Source: Mesorhabditis belari
Taxonomy: Eukaryota > Nematoda > Chromadorea > Rhabditida > Rhabditidae
Assembly: GCA_958450365.1 (NCBI GenBank)
Contig: CAUEEP010000743.1
Location: 992,001-1,056,000, forward strand
Reading direction: 5' to 3'
DNA length: 64,000 nucleotides
Position 1 is the stretch's first letter, and the number at the start of each line of letters is the position of its first letter. This document shows, one piece after another, positions 1 to 11,037 of the stretch. The notes beneath the pieces were generated by a model. It was given only the letters and a program-made list of their open reading frames with translations, was not told the DNA's origin and searched no databases. The translations under genes and the position numbers were made by a program.

Positions 1-116
1 AACTCAAAATGTGATATTCATGTAAAGTTATGAGGCAAAAGGTTAAGTCTCGCCTATAATGGGCGAGCTTTAGGTTTTTAGCCAACAACTTTGCATGAAT
101 ATTACATTTTGAGTTA
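1..116. repeat. Short foldback element at left window edge
   Basis: The two ends are inverted copies of each other: it starts aactcaaaatgtgatattca and ends with the near-complement (tgaatattacattttgagtt). The arms are about 29 bp around a roughly 55 bp centre containing a smaller hairpin (ctcgcctataatgggcgag). This is the structure of a non-autonomous inverted-repeat transposon. Whether it extends left of the window cannot be seen. A second small hairpin (arms atcattcgacgc) follows at 128-163. Confidence 0.6.
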
Positions 117-280
117 AATTTTGGTATCATTCGACGCGCAATTTTATTCTGCGTCGAATGATAGACAAAATAGACAAAATCAAAGGGTTAGTGCTGAGAT
201 AAAGACTAAAAACCCTAAATTGCCTACAAAAAAAAGGATTGGCAGATGTTTTTGTTACAAATCTCTACAATTTTACTTAC

Positions 281-3200
281 CTGCATTCCCCAGTACCGAA
301 ATTCGACTTTGCACAATTTGTACGCGCACATGACTGGCTTTCGATTGCGTACGCATTCTTCTACCTAAAAATTACAATTTAAAAAAAGATCTTCTTATTT
401 TCTTTTACCCAATCATCATTCAGCGGTCCTCTTCCCGTTTTATCACTCCGAAATAACTTTGGATCTTCTTCAGCACAATAATCATGTGATGAATAAGGAT
501 CCTAATTTAAAATCTTTATTTGCTAAGCTTCTAAATGATACTTTAACAAAATTCATCACATCGATCACTCGTGTCTTTAGCTCATCCCCGGAAAGTTGAA
601 AAACATTATTTGATGTTCCGGCATCATTTCGATAAACAGTTTCCACTTCTATCGAAAAGCGATCCATCATCGGTGACGAGTATCTAAAATCTTAAGGATT
701 CAATTTTTTTGTTGCATCCCTTTTTCACCTCGTTTTCGTGTACGGATATGCATTCCACGCTTCTTCATGGGCTTCAAGAGCCGATGTGGGCAACACGCTT
801 CGAATCCACACTGAAATCGAAACCTCTCAATTTCTCAATTTTCCTTTTCCCCGTGTCATTTATTTTTTGAGAAAAGAGAGCTACAAGATCCTTTTTTTAT
901 TTGCGAGGCTCCGTGTTCTTTTTCATATGATTCTATATGATTGCTTTATGACTCTATATGATTCTATATGATTCTACAGTACTGGACAATGAAATATCAT
1001 ATTTGAAAAGCGATCGTCACTTTCGCGCGTCTGTAACTCCCTTGTCTTTGAGTTTAAACTATTAGTGTTATACATCTTCATGGGCTTCAAGAGCCGAGGT
1101 GGGCAACACGCTTCGAATCCACACTGAAATCGAAACCTCTCAATTTCTCAATTTTCCTTTTCCCCGTGTCATATATTTTTTTTTTGAGAAAAGAGAGCTA
1201 CAAGATCCTATTTTTCTTTGCGAAAAGGCTCCGTGTTCTTTTTCACACCAAATTAGTCGCTCTTCTCAGTGAGGCTCAAAAGAGAAAGAGAAAAGAAAAA
1301 AAAAAGCCGAAAAGACAGAGGGATGGGTGAGAAAAAACCAAAAAAATGGGCCCATTCTACCCCTTTCACCATAAAAGATCCTTTTTTTTCGCTCATCTTG
1401 AGGAAATTATTTTTCTGAAGAGAAAAATCGACTTATTTTTCAGGATTGGGGGCCTATTCTTCTCCTTTATTCAGTCATACAGCTTAATGCAATGGGAAAA
1501 GAAAGAGGAAAAGGGGCAACCACGTGGAAAATACATAAGCTGTCGCCAAAAACGGCACAAATCCCCATCCATCCATCCATCCATCCATCAAAAGCTCATG
1601 ATTTTAGACGAATTTCTTCGCGGAAAGAAAGATTGACTGTTAAAATGTCGAAAAACCTGGTATTTTGTTGCCAATATGATAGATCTTGTAGGTGTACTGT
1701 CCACTGCCGCCCGGTCCTCCATCGTATGGTCGATTGGTGATGATCTCGACTCCGCTACCCGCTCCATGACTGTCCAAACGAGATTTTTTCTAAACTATTC
1801 ACTTGGAATCTCTCTTTCTTTAACTTTTCACAAATATTATTTCTCATCTTGTGATTTCTTTTTTGAAGAAATGCCATTTCTAATCGTCATCTCATCCGTT
1901 TTAGACTCTTATCACCAATGCTTTTTTTTTTGGCTGGCTTTTTTTTTTGCGTAAACTATAAGCTCAAATTTTTTTTTTGGCAAAAAGCCTTCAAATTTAT
2001 ATTAGAGGAAGGGAATGTAATGGGTAATTATGGGACAAAAAAAGGGAAAAAGTGAGAAGTGACTAGGAAACAGGAGAACTCCTCTTTCCACTAAAGATTT
2101 CACTCAGATTCGAGTTGACATTTCGCACACATTTCAAACATTTCAAAGGATTCATTATTGCAAAACAATTTTTTATCTATTGAAAGCAGAAATTTCTTTA
2201 AAAATTTAGTCATTTTTCTTAGAATCCAGCCGCCGATTTTTCCGCTAAATGATGGCGAAAGATTTTTGCTGATAAAGCTGATGAATCATTTCAAATTTTA
2301 GTCAAAAAGAAAATAAGCCAAAAAAGAAAGTCGTTTTTAAACTATAGAGTTTAGTTTTATATATATGCTTTATTCATGGGGCGAATAGAAGCGAATCAGA
2401 TAATCATAACTGCATATAACATATTGCCACAATACTCTCACCGAAAAAAGAGAGAAAACTAAAGATAGTACAGTAAGAGTACAGTTAGGAAACACAGATA
2501 CAAAAAGATTAAATATAGGGCAGATTTGACATGGCAATAAGATCTAATTCGTTCACAGATACTTTCAATTTTCCTACAGACGAGAAGATACCAGACGGGA
2601 GCTTATTCCAAACCCTACTAATTCTTTAAAAATTTAGTCCTTTTTTTTTTAGAATCCAGCCGCCGATTTTTCCGCTAAATGATGGCGAAAGATTTTTGCT
2701 GATAAAGCTGATGAATCATTTCAAATTTTAGTCAAAAAGAAAATAAGCTAAAAAGAAAAGTCGTTTTTAAACTTTAGAGTTTAGTTTTGAACTTGATTTT
2801 TTAAATGTCGTCACTAAAATTTTGCATTTTTTCTTTTTTGAGAAAGGAATTTACTCTTCATGGGGAATGTAGCGGAGAGAGAGATTCCCAAACAAAAAAA
2901 AACTGTTTAATCTTGCTAGCGCTTGGTGCAAACAGAAATGATTTTCATCGGCTTTTCAGAAAAGGCGAGTGTTGTACACGTTTGGCACAAAATGATCGCC
3001 GTTTGGTCGGAAGGAGAGGAAATGAATGTATGGCAACACTATTTTCTTTTCTCCATTCTTTTCCATTCTTTTGCATCTGGTCGCCAAACATGGTCTCTCC
3101 GGTTGACCTTTTGACGAACTCCAAAACGCTTGAGACAAAAGTAACCACCACCCACCTTTTCGCCTACTTGAATTCACCATAAGAATTTTTTTTCTGTTGC

Positions 3201-3954
3201 TTTTTGCGCTATTTGCCCAGCCTATTCCCTGGTCTCTCCTTCTTCGCGCTTTTCTTTTTCTTTCTTTTTCTTTCTTTTCTTTCTTTTCTTTCTTTCAGAT
3301 CAAAACATACGAACAACTATTTGAGAAAAGCAAGTCTCTGATTTTATCGAAATGAAATGAAGAAAATTTTGCAAAATCGAAATCGCAAGGGGTTTTGAAA
3401 AAATAAAATCGAAATCGCAAGGGCTTTTGAAAAAAATAAAATCGAAATCGCAAGGGCTATTGAAAAAACTAAAATAGAAATCGCAAGGGTTTTTGCAAAA
3501 AAACAAAAATCGAAACTGTGCTCAAAAATAAGAAAGATTAAATAATTTAAAAGCCTTTTATTACAATTTTTTTAAATCAAAAATTTGATTCAAGAGTTTT
3601 TCGAGAAAATTTTTTTCTTTCCATTGATTTGGGGAAATTAAAAAAAAGAAATCGTGATCAATTCTTTCATTTGATTGTTTTAATTCGAAAAAGATTCTTT
3701 GAAAGTTTTTTAATGTTATAAAAGATGCAGAAAGGGTAAGAATAAATGAGAATCGGGCGGGAGAAAGAAGAGGAGATCGAGAAGAGACAAAAGACAGAGA
3801 AAAAGTTAACAGCTGATCAAGGCAAAAGGGGGAGTGGAGGGGACAAAAGTGAAGGTGAAGTGTCTGAAACTCAAACCTGAATCATATAGAGTTGCGCAAT
3901 GCGATACTCCTCAACAGTGAGCGGCAATAGAATGCGATACTCCTTGACGAGCAT
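281..3954 (-). CDS. pitp-1: Class II (RdgB/PITPNM-type) phosphatidylinositol transfer protein, 5' part; 3' end beyond window
   Basis: Six exons on the minus strand: 3954-3877 (ATG), 1789-1657, 810-729, 683-542, 501-409 and 364-281. All junctions keep phase and 204 codons are visible. The protein starts MLVKEYRILLPLTVEEYR and contains a GPGGSGQYTYKIYH stretch, an EEAWNAYPYTKTRY stretch, EEDPKLFRSDKTGRGPL and MCAYKLCKVEFRYWGMQ. These are signatures of the START-like PITP lipid-binding domain. The QKKSR, YWGMQ and PYTKTRY variants match the RdgB/PITPNM class rather than class I PITPs (established family knowledge). The family moves phosphatidylinositol and phosphatidic acid between ER and plasma membrane in phospholipase C signalling. 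The last visible exon ends with a good donor at 280, so the rest of the domain and any FFAT, DDHD or LNS2 regions lie left of the window. Intron 1 is about 2.1 kb. Part of the third exon is duplicated upstream. The orthology to C. elegans pitp-1 is inferred. Confidence 0.9.
765..1246. repeat. Direct duplication covering part of a pitp exon and its upstream intron
   Basis: About 160 bp at 765-921 is repeated nearly exactly at 1072-1246. The repeated part includes the 3' splice acceptor and the first ~48 nt of the third pitp exon (true exon 810-729; truncated copy about 1123-1076), plus flanking intron. Between the copies lie tatgattcta-type minisatellite DNA and one half of a foldback element (976-1076). 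The truncated exon copy runs straight into that element and lacks its own donor. Confidence 0.75.
976..1076. repeat. Solo half of a foldback element (full copy at 19,078-19,308)
   Basis: This starts acagtactggacaatgaaat and matches one arm of the palindromic element at 19,078-19,308, including the cgatcgtcactttcgcgcgt block. Only one arm is present, so it is a deletion derivative or a rearrangement breakpoint. It sits exactly at the join of the exon duplication. Confidence 0.7.
2210..2790. repeat. Pair of ~135-bp direct repeats in pitp intron 1
   Basis: The block at about 2202-2357, containing agaatccagccgccgatttt and gatggcgaaagatttttgct, recurs almost unchanged at about 2622-2788. About 265 bp of unrelated AT-rich DNA (2358-2621) lies between. 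This is a tandem duplication or an insertion flanked by a long duplication. I see no coding sequence in it. Confidence 0.7.
3245..3505. repeat. TTTC tract and ~37-bp tandem repeat
   Basis: A pyrimidine-rich tttctttc tract (about 3245-3298) is followed by four imperfect tandem copies of a ~37-bp unit with core aaatcgaaatcgcaagggct (about 3365-3505). This is simple-sequence intronic DNA. The long minus-strand open frame over it is a by-product of the repeat. Confidence 0.7.
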
Positions 3955-4330
3955 GATTCGAGATAATTTTTCAAGAAGTTTTTGAGAGAAATTTCAGGAG
4001 AAAAGTCAGGATCTATCGATGGTGCATGATTTCTTGAAGAGTTGTTAGCGGGTTTTCGGGAGATGAGGCCCTTTAGGGGGCGGGGGAAGGGGGAAGGGGA
4101 GATGGGAGTTGGGGCGGGTAGTTTCCCTGTACACGGGACTCCCCTCAGAGACGCAGGCACCACCCCCTTCCGGCCGCGCATCGATCCCCGGCCAGCGATT
4201 TGAAAGCGCGCCCACAGCACCTGAAACTTGGCTTTTTGCCAGCCCATCCTTGATTCTCTTTGCTCTCTTTTTGATGTCAGCTGTATGGAAAAAAATGTTA
4301 TTGTCTAGACCTTTAAAGGTCATTGTATAA
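3955..4330 (-). promoter_or_regulatory. GC-rich island upstream of pitp start codon
   Basis: Immediately 5' of the pitp ATG the composition changes sharply: 4060-4220 is G/C-rich (ggggcgggggaaggggg runs, then cccccttccggccgcgc) while the flanks are AT-rich. No phase-consistent coding exon is evident. The position makes a core promoter or 5' UTR island plausible (inference from composition and position only). Similar islands occur in the 24-44 kb tract. Confidence 0.35.
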
Positions 4331-4469
4331 GGGAAGAATTGCACTTATTGAAAAGAAAATTTCCTTTTCATCCTTTCGATTTAGTAGAGATAAAATGGAG
4401 ATGATATTTTTAGTGATTTGACAAAGTTTTATGACAATTCATTGCTTAGGCTTGCTTTAAAACTTTATT

Positions 4470-5225
4470 TAAAACTTTATATGATTACTTTATGATTGCT
4501 TTATGATTACTTTATGATTCTATATGATTCTATTGGGTTGTCCAGTTATGGATGCGCGTTTTTGCTATTTTGTAAGTTTCTCAAGATATCGAACAGATGT
4601 ATATGAGTGTTATATATCATTCGAAAGCTGAAGATCTCCTCTACGTTTTGGAATAAAAAAAGTTTTTGAATTCATTCAACTTTTTGGGAAATTGACTCCA
4701 CAAAGGGAGAGGTCGCTTTCGAAAAAACCCATTCCAGCTTAGCTATTCCTCAAGTTTTATGGTGTAAAATAACCGCCCAGAAAAGAAAAGAAAAGTGAAG
4801 ATGCTCTGAAATTCTTATATTTTAAAAAAAAGTTGTATTGATATATCTATTGGTCAAACATCAAACGGTTAACTCAATTTGAGAGGAGTCAAAACTTGAT
4901 CCAAAGGCACCCTTCCATTTTTTGGCCACCTCTTCTCCTGTGCAGTCAATTTGCCCAAAAGCTGAACCAATTCAAAAACTTTTTATATCAAAATGTAGAG
5001 GAGATCTTCAGCTTTCGAATAATCCTCATATATATCTTTTTCTTAGTATCTTGAGGAATTTACAAAATAGTAAAAAACGCGCATTCATAACTGGACAACC
5101 CAATATATGATTGCTTTATGATTGCTTTATGATTCTATATGATTCTATATGATTGCTTTATGATTCTATATGATTCTATATGATTGCTTTATGATTCTAT
5201 ATTATTCTATATGATTCTATATGAT
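4470..5225. repeat. Foldback element inserted in an ATGATTCTAT minisatellite
   Basis: Long inverted arms begin ttgggttgtccagttatg (about 4536) and end with the complement (cataactggacaacccaa, about 5102). The inner arms include gaagatctcctctacgtttt and its complement. Both sides consist of atgattctat/atgattgctt repeats (4470-4533 and 5105-5225), so the element appears to have landed in an existing minisatellite. A TA dinucleotide at the ends would fit a Tc1/mariner-type target duplication (inference). Confidence 0.75.
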
Positions 5226-5862
5226 TGCTAAATTCATTCTTGATTGCATTCTTCATTGAAATATGAAAAATCATTCAGTTTCAAAGCAAAAACTTTATTC
5301 AAAAACATTCTTACACAGATTTCGAAGGGATTTCTTTCAAAAAAAGTAAACCTAAATCTTTACTTGAATATTGAAGAAAATAGAAAAAAAAAGAAACAAG
5401 GCTAGTATGAGCAAATTTGACGGGGAAAATGAGCAGTTACAGAGCTGCCAATCAATCATTTTATAGACTTTGAAAACATTTTTTTTTTTGATAGTTACTA
5501 TTTAAAAATTAAACGATTCGTAGTAGTGGAAAAGCAAAAAAAAAAGTCATCTTTTAAACGGTTTAATTCAAAAATGAAATTAAAAAAATATAAGGGCAAT
5601 AAAAGAAGCACCATTGCAAAAGCAAAAAATTGTTACTAAAAATGGGGAAAAAAAAAATGTTTTTTTAACAACAATGGCGATTATTTTTTTTTTCTAGAAT
5701 AGAAGAGTAAAAAATAGAAAAATAGAAAAAATTTGGGTTCACCGATTCAGCAAAGAGGATTTTTTTTGTGCTAAAAATGGTCAATGTTGTTTTTAATGAT
5801 TTTTTTTGCGGAAATTTTCAGAAAAAAAAAGAAGTTAATGTTTTGTGTGTTTTGTGAGCAAA
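5226..5862. other. AT-rich intergenic DNA between gene B and pitp
   Basis: This carries long A and T runs with no convincing exon, RNA gene or inverted repeat. It includes the 3' flank of gene B, whose polyadenylation signal I could not place with confidence. Confidence 0.6.
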
Positions 5863-8800
5863 TCAACGCCGACGATCGGTCTCTTGCTCTCGTTTATAGC
5901 TGTACTCTTGGGTTGCTTCGCTGAAAATAACGAATTTCTTGTTTAGTTTATGATAAACAAAATGCTTGATGTTTCTTTTTTTGTACAAAAAAATTTACTT
6001 GAAATCAACAGGAACACCATCTCTGTTCACTCGGCGTCCCGCGTTTGAGCGATTCTCTTTGTGATGGGTCTCGTAACCGCCAGGAATCTGGAATATTTAG
6101 AGTTTAGAGTTTTTATTGATTCTTGATAACTAATCCTTGATAAGTAATCGTTGATAATTAAGTCTAGATAACTAATCCTGGATAAAGAATCAATTACCGT
6201 AAATACTGTAATAGTACCCCACCCCCCTCGTACAGTCGCGTAGTCGCAAAAGTTTTTTAGTATTTCATTTTTTTCAAAGCACCCGTACTTTCAAAAAATG
6301 CGTCTTTGGTATCAAAAAATAGCCCTGAATTTCAGCTATTTTTTGATACCTAAACGCGCATTGTAGCATAAACCAGTGTCGAGAAAAACGCGTTCAAAGC
6401 TAGACTACGCAACACTCCGCACCGTTATTATGGGGGTGGGGTACTATTACAGAATTTACGGTAGTTAACCTGTTCAGTGCGGTGATCTCTCTCATGCATG
6501 TTCCCATTTGGCATCGGCATTAGAAGCGAATCACGGAACTCGTCCTCCAATCTCGACATGTCGTCATCGCGTCTAAATTTCCCTTCATAGAAACCACAAT
6601 TTCACTCTAAACTAACACACTTCAAAGCACAAAACTATTCAAGTTACTAGCATGCAAAAAAGATAGCATAAAATAGGAGTTGAACTGAAAGAGAACAAAA
6701 TACCGGCGATGTTGAAGAGCCGACTCTTCGTGACGCCATCCGGCTCGACCCTGATCATCCCAATCAGCGAAAGAGCGAGCCTTGTGCATTGGCCGGAAAT
6801 CGTCATCACGCCTACACATTCTCAAACCATGCAAGCAATTCAAAATAAAATGGAAAACACGTGCAAAAATTGCAAAAATTTGTTTATCACTAAACTTACC
6901 CGCGTCTTGGGAGCGTTGGTGGGAACTCGACGAGTGGTTGAGTGCCTTGACTGCTTCGACGTCCTCCATGACTCGCCATTGAATGATGATCAAAAGCTCG
7001 ATCATCAAAAACGTCGCCTATTCAATTAGTTTCTGATCAATGCAACAAAATGCGGACAAACGAGTGGAATAGCTCTTGTGAACCGAGTGTCCACTTCGAC
7101 CGCCACCATCACGCCAGTGTGACTCACGCACTTCTCCATTTGGAACGTACCTAGTAAATGGGTGAATGGTGGATGGGGTTAATGAATTCAATCAGTGAAA
7201 TGAAAAGCTGATTTTTGTACTTGAGTTCTCCACGACGAAGCGAATCGCTCAACGATCCATAACGGGCATGCGCGATCCCACTCCCGAAACGATCATCCTC
7301 CCAGCCACCACCTCGCTAAAAACAAAATTTCTTTTTTAGATTTTGGCATTTATGAATATGAATTGCTTTTTTGTGAGATAAACGCACGCTGTTGGAGTTG
7401 TCACGTTTGGTGGTCGTTTGTCGAAAATAACTTTCATTTGATGGTAAATATCCTCCATGACGAGACAAAGAAGAACTACGCCATTGACCTAAACTTTTTA
7501 TTGAAAATTCCCTTATTTTCTTTTTATTGTTAACATTTATTAACATTTGTTAACATTTTTTAACAATATTTTCTTTTGATTGTTAAAATTTAGTGCAACA
7601 TGCACTGCCACGTGAACAAAACGTAGACAAAGACAAGACAAACTAGATGCATAGTTGGCGCGTTGGATGAGCGAGTAAGCTTCTTGTAGATAGCGTTGCA
7701 ATTCTTCTTGTGTAAGCGCACGACGTTGATAGATGACAACGGGTTGCTTGGTGGAGCCCAACTCCACTTGAGCCGATGCGTTGCTCTGTTTTCGTGTTTG
7801 CTTTCGAAGCAATTCCCTCTCCTCTCTCAATCTTCTTTCATGCTCCATTTTCTCCCATTCATCATGCTCTCGCAACTCTCGCATTTCTCGTTCACGTCGA
7901 ATACGCAACTCATCGTCAGAACCTAGAAGCGGACAAGACATGCAAAACTGGACAGAACGTTTCTAGCAAGGGAAAGCCACCAGCCTTTCAAAATGAAACC
8001 CAATGTACCATATAGAACTTTTTACGCTGATTCTAAATTCGGTTTTAGTTTTTCCAGTGCAGCCCTGTAACGCGAGATATTTGATATACAAAAATTGACC
8101 CCGAAATTGACCAAAAATGTTTAAAAGCTTTCTTTATCGTGCCCAAGGCCTAAGCTCGTGGCGCGTAGTGTGCTAGCCTACGATCCTAACCTCGGGCTTG
8201 CTTGCCTCGGGCTCAAATCCTCCTGCTGACAATTTTTCTAGTTCTTTGCAAAAGAAGACATTATTTTGAACAACTTAGAAGATAAATATTTTATACAAAA
8301 AACTTGATTTCAACATTTAAAATGAAGCTGAGGTAAAAAGTCACTATTCACTGCGCCACGAGCTTAGATCTGGGAAACGATGAAGAAAGCTTAAACCTAG
8401 GTGAATCGGGGTCAATTTTTGTATGCTAAATATCTTGCGTTTACAGGGCTCCACTGGAAAAACTAAAAACGGATTTGGAATCAGCGTTCTATTAGGGTAC
8501 ACTAGATCTCATTTTGAAAGGCTACCTTAACCTGGTGGCTTAGGCCCTCGTAAATTCAAAGGACATTGACATGCAACATGAAATTCTCTGATCGAAACCA
8601 ACCGCCATGTCCTCCATCTCTCCATTCTTCACGTCGGCTGCTCGAATGGTGACGGCTGCGACGGTCTTTTCGCTCTTTGCGTTGCACACGACGCTCCACT
8701 TCTTCGGTGCGACGAGTCTGCTCGAAGCGTTGCACCGTCTCAGTCTTTACTGGCTAAAAAGTTTTCTTAAATGATGAAAAGCTTTATGCTCATTAGTTTC

Positions 8801-10645
8801 AAGTTGCATTTCAAAGGACATACCCGACGCACAACCTCGCGAACAACTTCTCGGCGATAGTTCTCCGCCGGATAAAGCATTTGTTCACGATTCTCGAGCT
8901 CGCGTCTCTTCATGATGCTACGAGGCTTATCATCCTAGAAAATTCTTTTTCTCATTTGTTTTTTTTGTGTCTTGAGTCTACTCTACATACAATCAAACTT
9001 CGATATAACGAATCTCAAGAGATCGGCCAAAAGGGATCGGCGTTTTGGCCCCTCCACTTCTCCTCCTCCTAAAACGTTATATCGAAGTTCAACTGTTAGT
9101 TTCTTTTTCATTTTGGACTCCGACCGGCCCTCGCGCGCTTGTGCAAAAGGCGCAAGTGCAACCGTTACCCCCATTCGTTTTTCTTTTACATAAATTTTCT
9201 TTTATTATCAACAACCTCACAACCACACCAACCCAAAGAAGAGAAACACAAACGGGGGAACTAGAGTTGCAAAACGGGGGAAGAAGGAGAGCACACCTTG
9301 ACTTGAATCACCGCTGATGGCTGTGTGAGTTGCGGTAACGAGTTATACCGTTCGATTCGTCTCGCGTACGCCTCATTGTAGTCGCGTCGAACCGCTGCAA
9401 CGTCGGGCACCTGAAATTCCCAAACACACACTAAACGCTTTAATAATAACAATTAACAAGATTGTTTTCGGTTAGTCGAGTGAGTCTCAAACACGTCATT
9501 CGCATATGTGTTTTTGGATTTTTGGCGCAAGTGCTCAGAGGACCGGGGGTCAAAATGAAGAAAATGAATGGGGAAGAGTAGGAGGGGAAGTGGAGGCACA
9601 CCTGGCGGAGATGATCAGTGGATGAGCGCACGCGAAGCATCTCCTCCTCTTTGCTTGCCCCATTCACCGACACCACCGACCTTGGCGAGAAGCTCTGTCC
9701 AGAGAAGAGCCACATCGACGAGTCCTACAATGGGAGCTAGTGCTGGCCTTTTTGGCTTTTGAAACACAGCAATTTGGTAGACACACTTTTCCCTTAGCAA
9801 AACGAGTTTTAGCAAAAAAAGGCTGAAGCAAAAGAAGCTTTTTTTTATTTCTTGAAGCGAGCGCTTGTCAGAAGTCCAGCTCGCGTGCATTTCTAATAAA
9901 CTAAAAATCGAATTGACGGAAGGCGAACCGTCACATAGCCAGCCTCTTTGCTTGTCGCTTCGGTGTGGATAGAAGTGCGTGAAGCTTGCAGATCACGCAG
10001 CTGATCCTAAAGAGGAAGTGAGGAGGGAAAGCGGGTAGAAAAAGCGAATACCTTAAGGGATTGAGGCAAAGGATCCGGCTTGGTCTTGACGATTTCGCTT
10101 TCTGTTAGCCGATAGTCGACACGGCCTTCTTTTGCTCTTCTCGCCAATTCGTCCGATTTTCGCGCCATTGCATCGAGCTCATCATTCTGCACATACACAC
10201 ATGTTAGCATAACTCACTCATCAATTTGGGTTAGGCCAACAAAAGCTTATCTTTACCTAACCAAAGTACCGTATTATAGAATAATTACGGTACTTTGGTT
10301 AAGCTTTTCTATTGCTTTTTCTATGGCAAAACCATCATTTAAACTTTTGATTGCTATAGAAAAGCTCTTTTTTTTGTTAATAACACTTGGGGTAAGTTTT
10401 TGAGTTAAAAAATAAGTAGTTGTTTTCTTTTTTTTTCATTTTTTTCGCAAAACCAACCTTCTTTGGCTCGGCGGCGGCCTAAAAAAATCGCAAATTTAGT
10501 TTGAAAACTAAGCTGAAGATATTCAGTGCATTGGTGCATTGGAAAACATTTAACAATCAACATTAACACATTATCTTAATGAGTCTAAAGTTTTAAATTG
10601 ATTAGTTTTAAAGGATAGTATAAATACCTCACTACTTTTGACCAT
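5863..10645 (-). CDS. Gene B: 594-aa charged, low-complexity protein, unrecognised
   Basis: Seventeen exons: 10645-10628 (MVKSSE), 10478-10458 (21-nt microexon), 10186-10052, 10006-9929, 9724-9602, 9410-9297, 8934-8824, 8753-8603, 7922-7644, 7488-7388, 7315-7221, 7150-7047, 6996-6900, 6811-6704, 6572-6470, 6087-5999 and 5920-5863 (TGA). Every junction is phase-consistent, which strongly supports the model. The N-terminal third is mixed-charge and probably helical (NDELDAMARKSDELARRAKE). The middle, from the 8753 to the 7922 exon, is very Arg/Glu-rich and could form a coiled coil. The C-terminal third is Gly/Arg/Asp-rich with repeated RDDD segments and ends ETDRRR. There is no signal peptide, membrane segment or catalytic motif, so an intracellular scaffold or cytoskeletal role is possible but unproven. 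It lies 392 bp downstream of the gene A stop on the same strand and may be an alternative 3' part of that locus. The 8602-7923 intron holds a foldback element with a tRNA-like core. Confidence 0.8.
6195..6463. repeat. Foldback MITE family 1, copy 1
   Basis: A 269-bp palindromic element with ends taccgtaaatactgtaatag and the near-complement ctattacagaatttacggta. The centre is a perfect-looking hairpin around aaaaaatagccctgaatttc. It lies in the gene B intron between the 6572 and 6087 exons. Near-identical copies are at 24,115-24,384 and, inverted, at 42,210-42,478. TA at both ends fits a Tc1/mariner-type non-autonomous element. Confidence 0.8.
7974..8541. repeat. Foldback element with central tRNA-like core
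   Basis: The outer arms read aagccaccagcctttcaaaatg and, inverted near 8505-8541, cattttgaaaggctacc...ggtggctt. Inner arms include gctttctttatcg and acgatgaagaaagc. At the centre, 8155-8235 on the plus strand looks tRNA-like: an A-box-like tggcgcgtagtgtgctagcc, then a B-box-like ggctcaaatcc. It lies wholly inside a gene B intron. I could not fold a clean cloverleaf, so a functional tRNA is not claimed. Confidence 0.6.
8996..9090. repeat. Small Tc1-type inverted-repeat remnant
   Basis: About 95 bp bounded by aacttcgatataacg and cgttatatcgaagtt. Ends of this kind (cgatataacg) are common in Tc1-like transposons. It lies in the gene B intron between the 9410 and 8934 exons and contains no coding sequence. 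Confidence 0.65.
10243..10310. repeat. Short palindrome in gene B intron
   Basis: The arms taaccaaagtaccgt and acggtactttggtta surround a ~15-nt AT centre, giving a strong hairpin of about 65 nt between gene B exons 2 and 3. The rest of this intron is AT-rich and empty. Confidence 0.6.
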
Positions 10646-11037
10646 CAGAAAGCAGCACAGTGAACACGATTCTTTTTTGAAGCTCAGGGATTTCAAAGAA
10701 AAAACAAAACCACAAAAAGCCTAGCCTACAAAAACCAAAAAAACAACACAAATCACTCTTATTTATGAAAGAATTATAGATAGGTCATAAAAGCTCACGT
10801 AAACACAAATGAACATTAAACAAACACACACAAATATCGACTAGATTCTGAACTGAAGAGTTTTTTTTGGGAACGAAGACATGAGAGAAGCAAGAAAGAA
10901 AGAAAGATTTAACATTTGTCCCCAAGAGGACCACAATGGGCAGTTGGTTGAGCAAAGAGACACAATTTGATAATAACTTATTAAAAGAGAAACATCAACG
11001 CTAGAAGGGCTAGTTTGTTAGAAGACTATTGGGTTTC
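10646..11037 (-). other. 392-bp spacer between gene A stop and gene B start
   Basis: AT-rich DNA with no further exon. The spacing is larger than the ~100 bp usual between genes in Caenorhabditis operons, so this could hold a gene B promoter, a trans-splice acceptor, or simply intron DNA if A and B are one transcription unit. No acceptor immediately before the gene B ATG is obvious. Confidence 0.5.

Noticed and set aside
3882..4344. Minus-strand frames of 99-121 aa over the pitp first exon and upstream island
   Set aside because: They read a different frame from the clear pitp exon 3954-3877, and the GC-rich part has no splice support.
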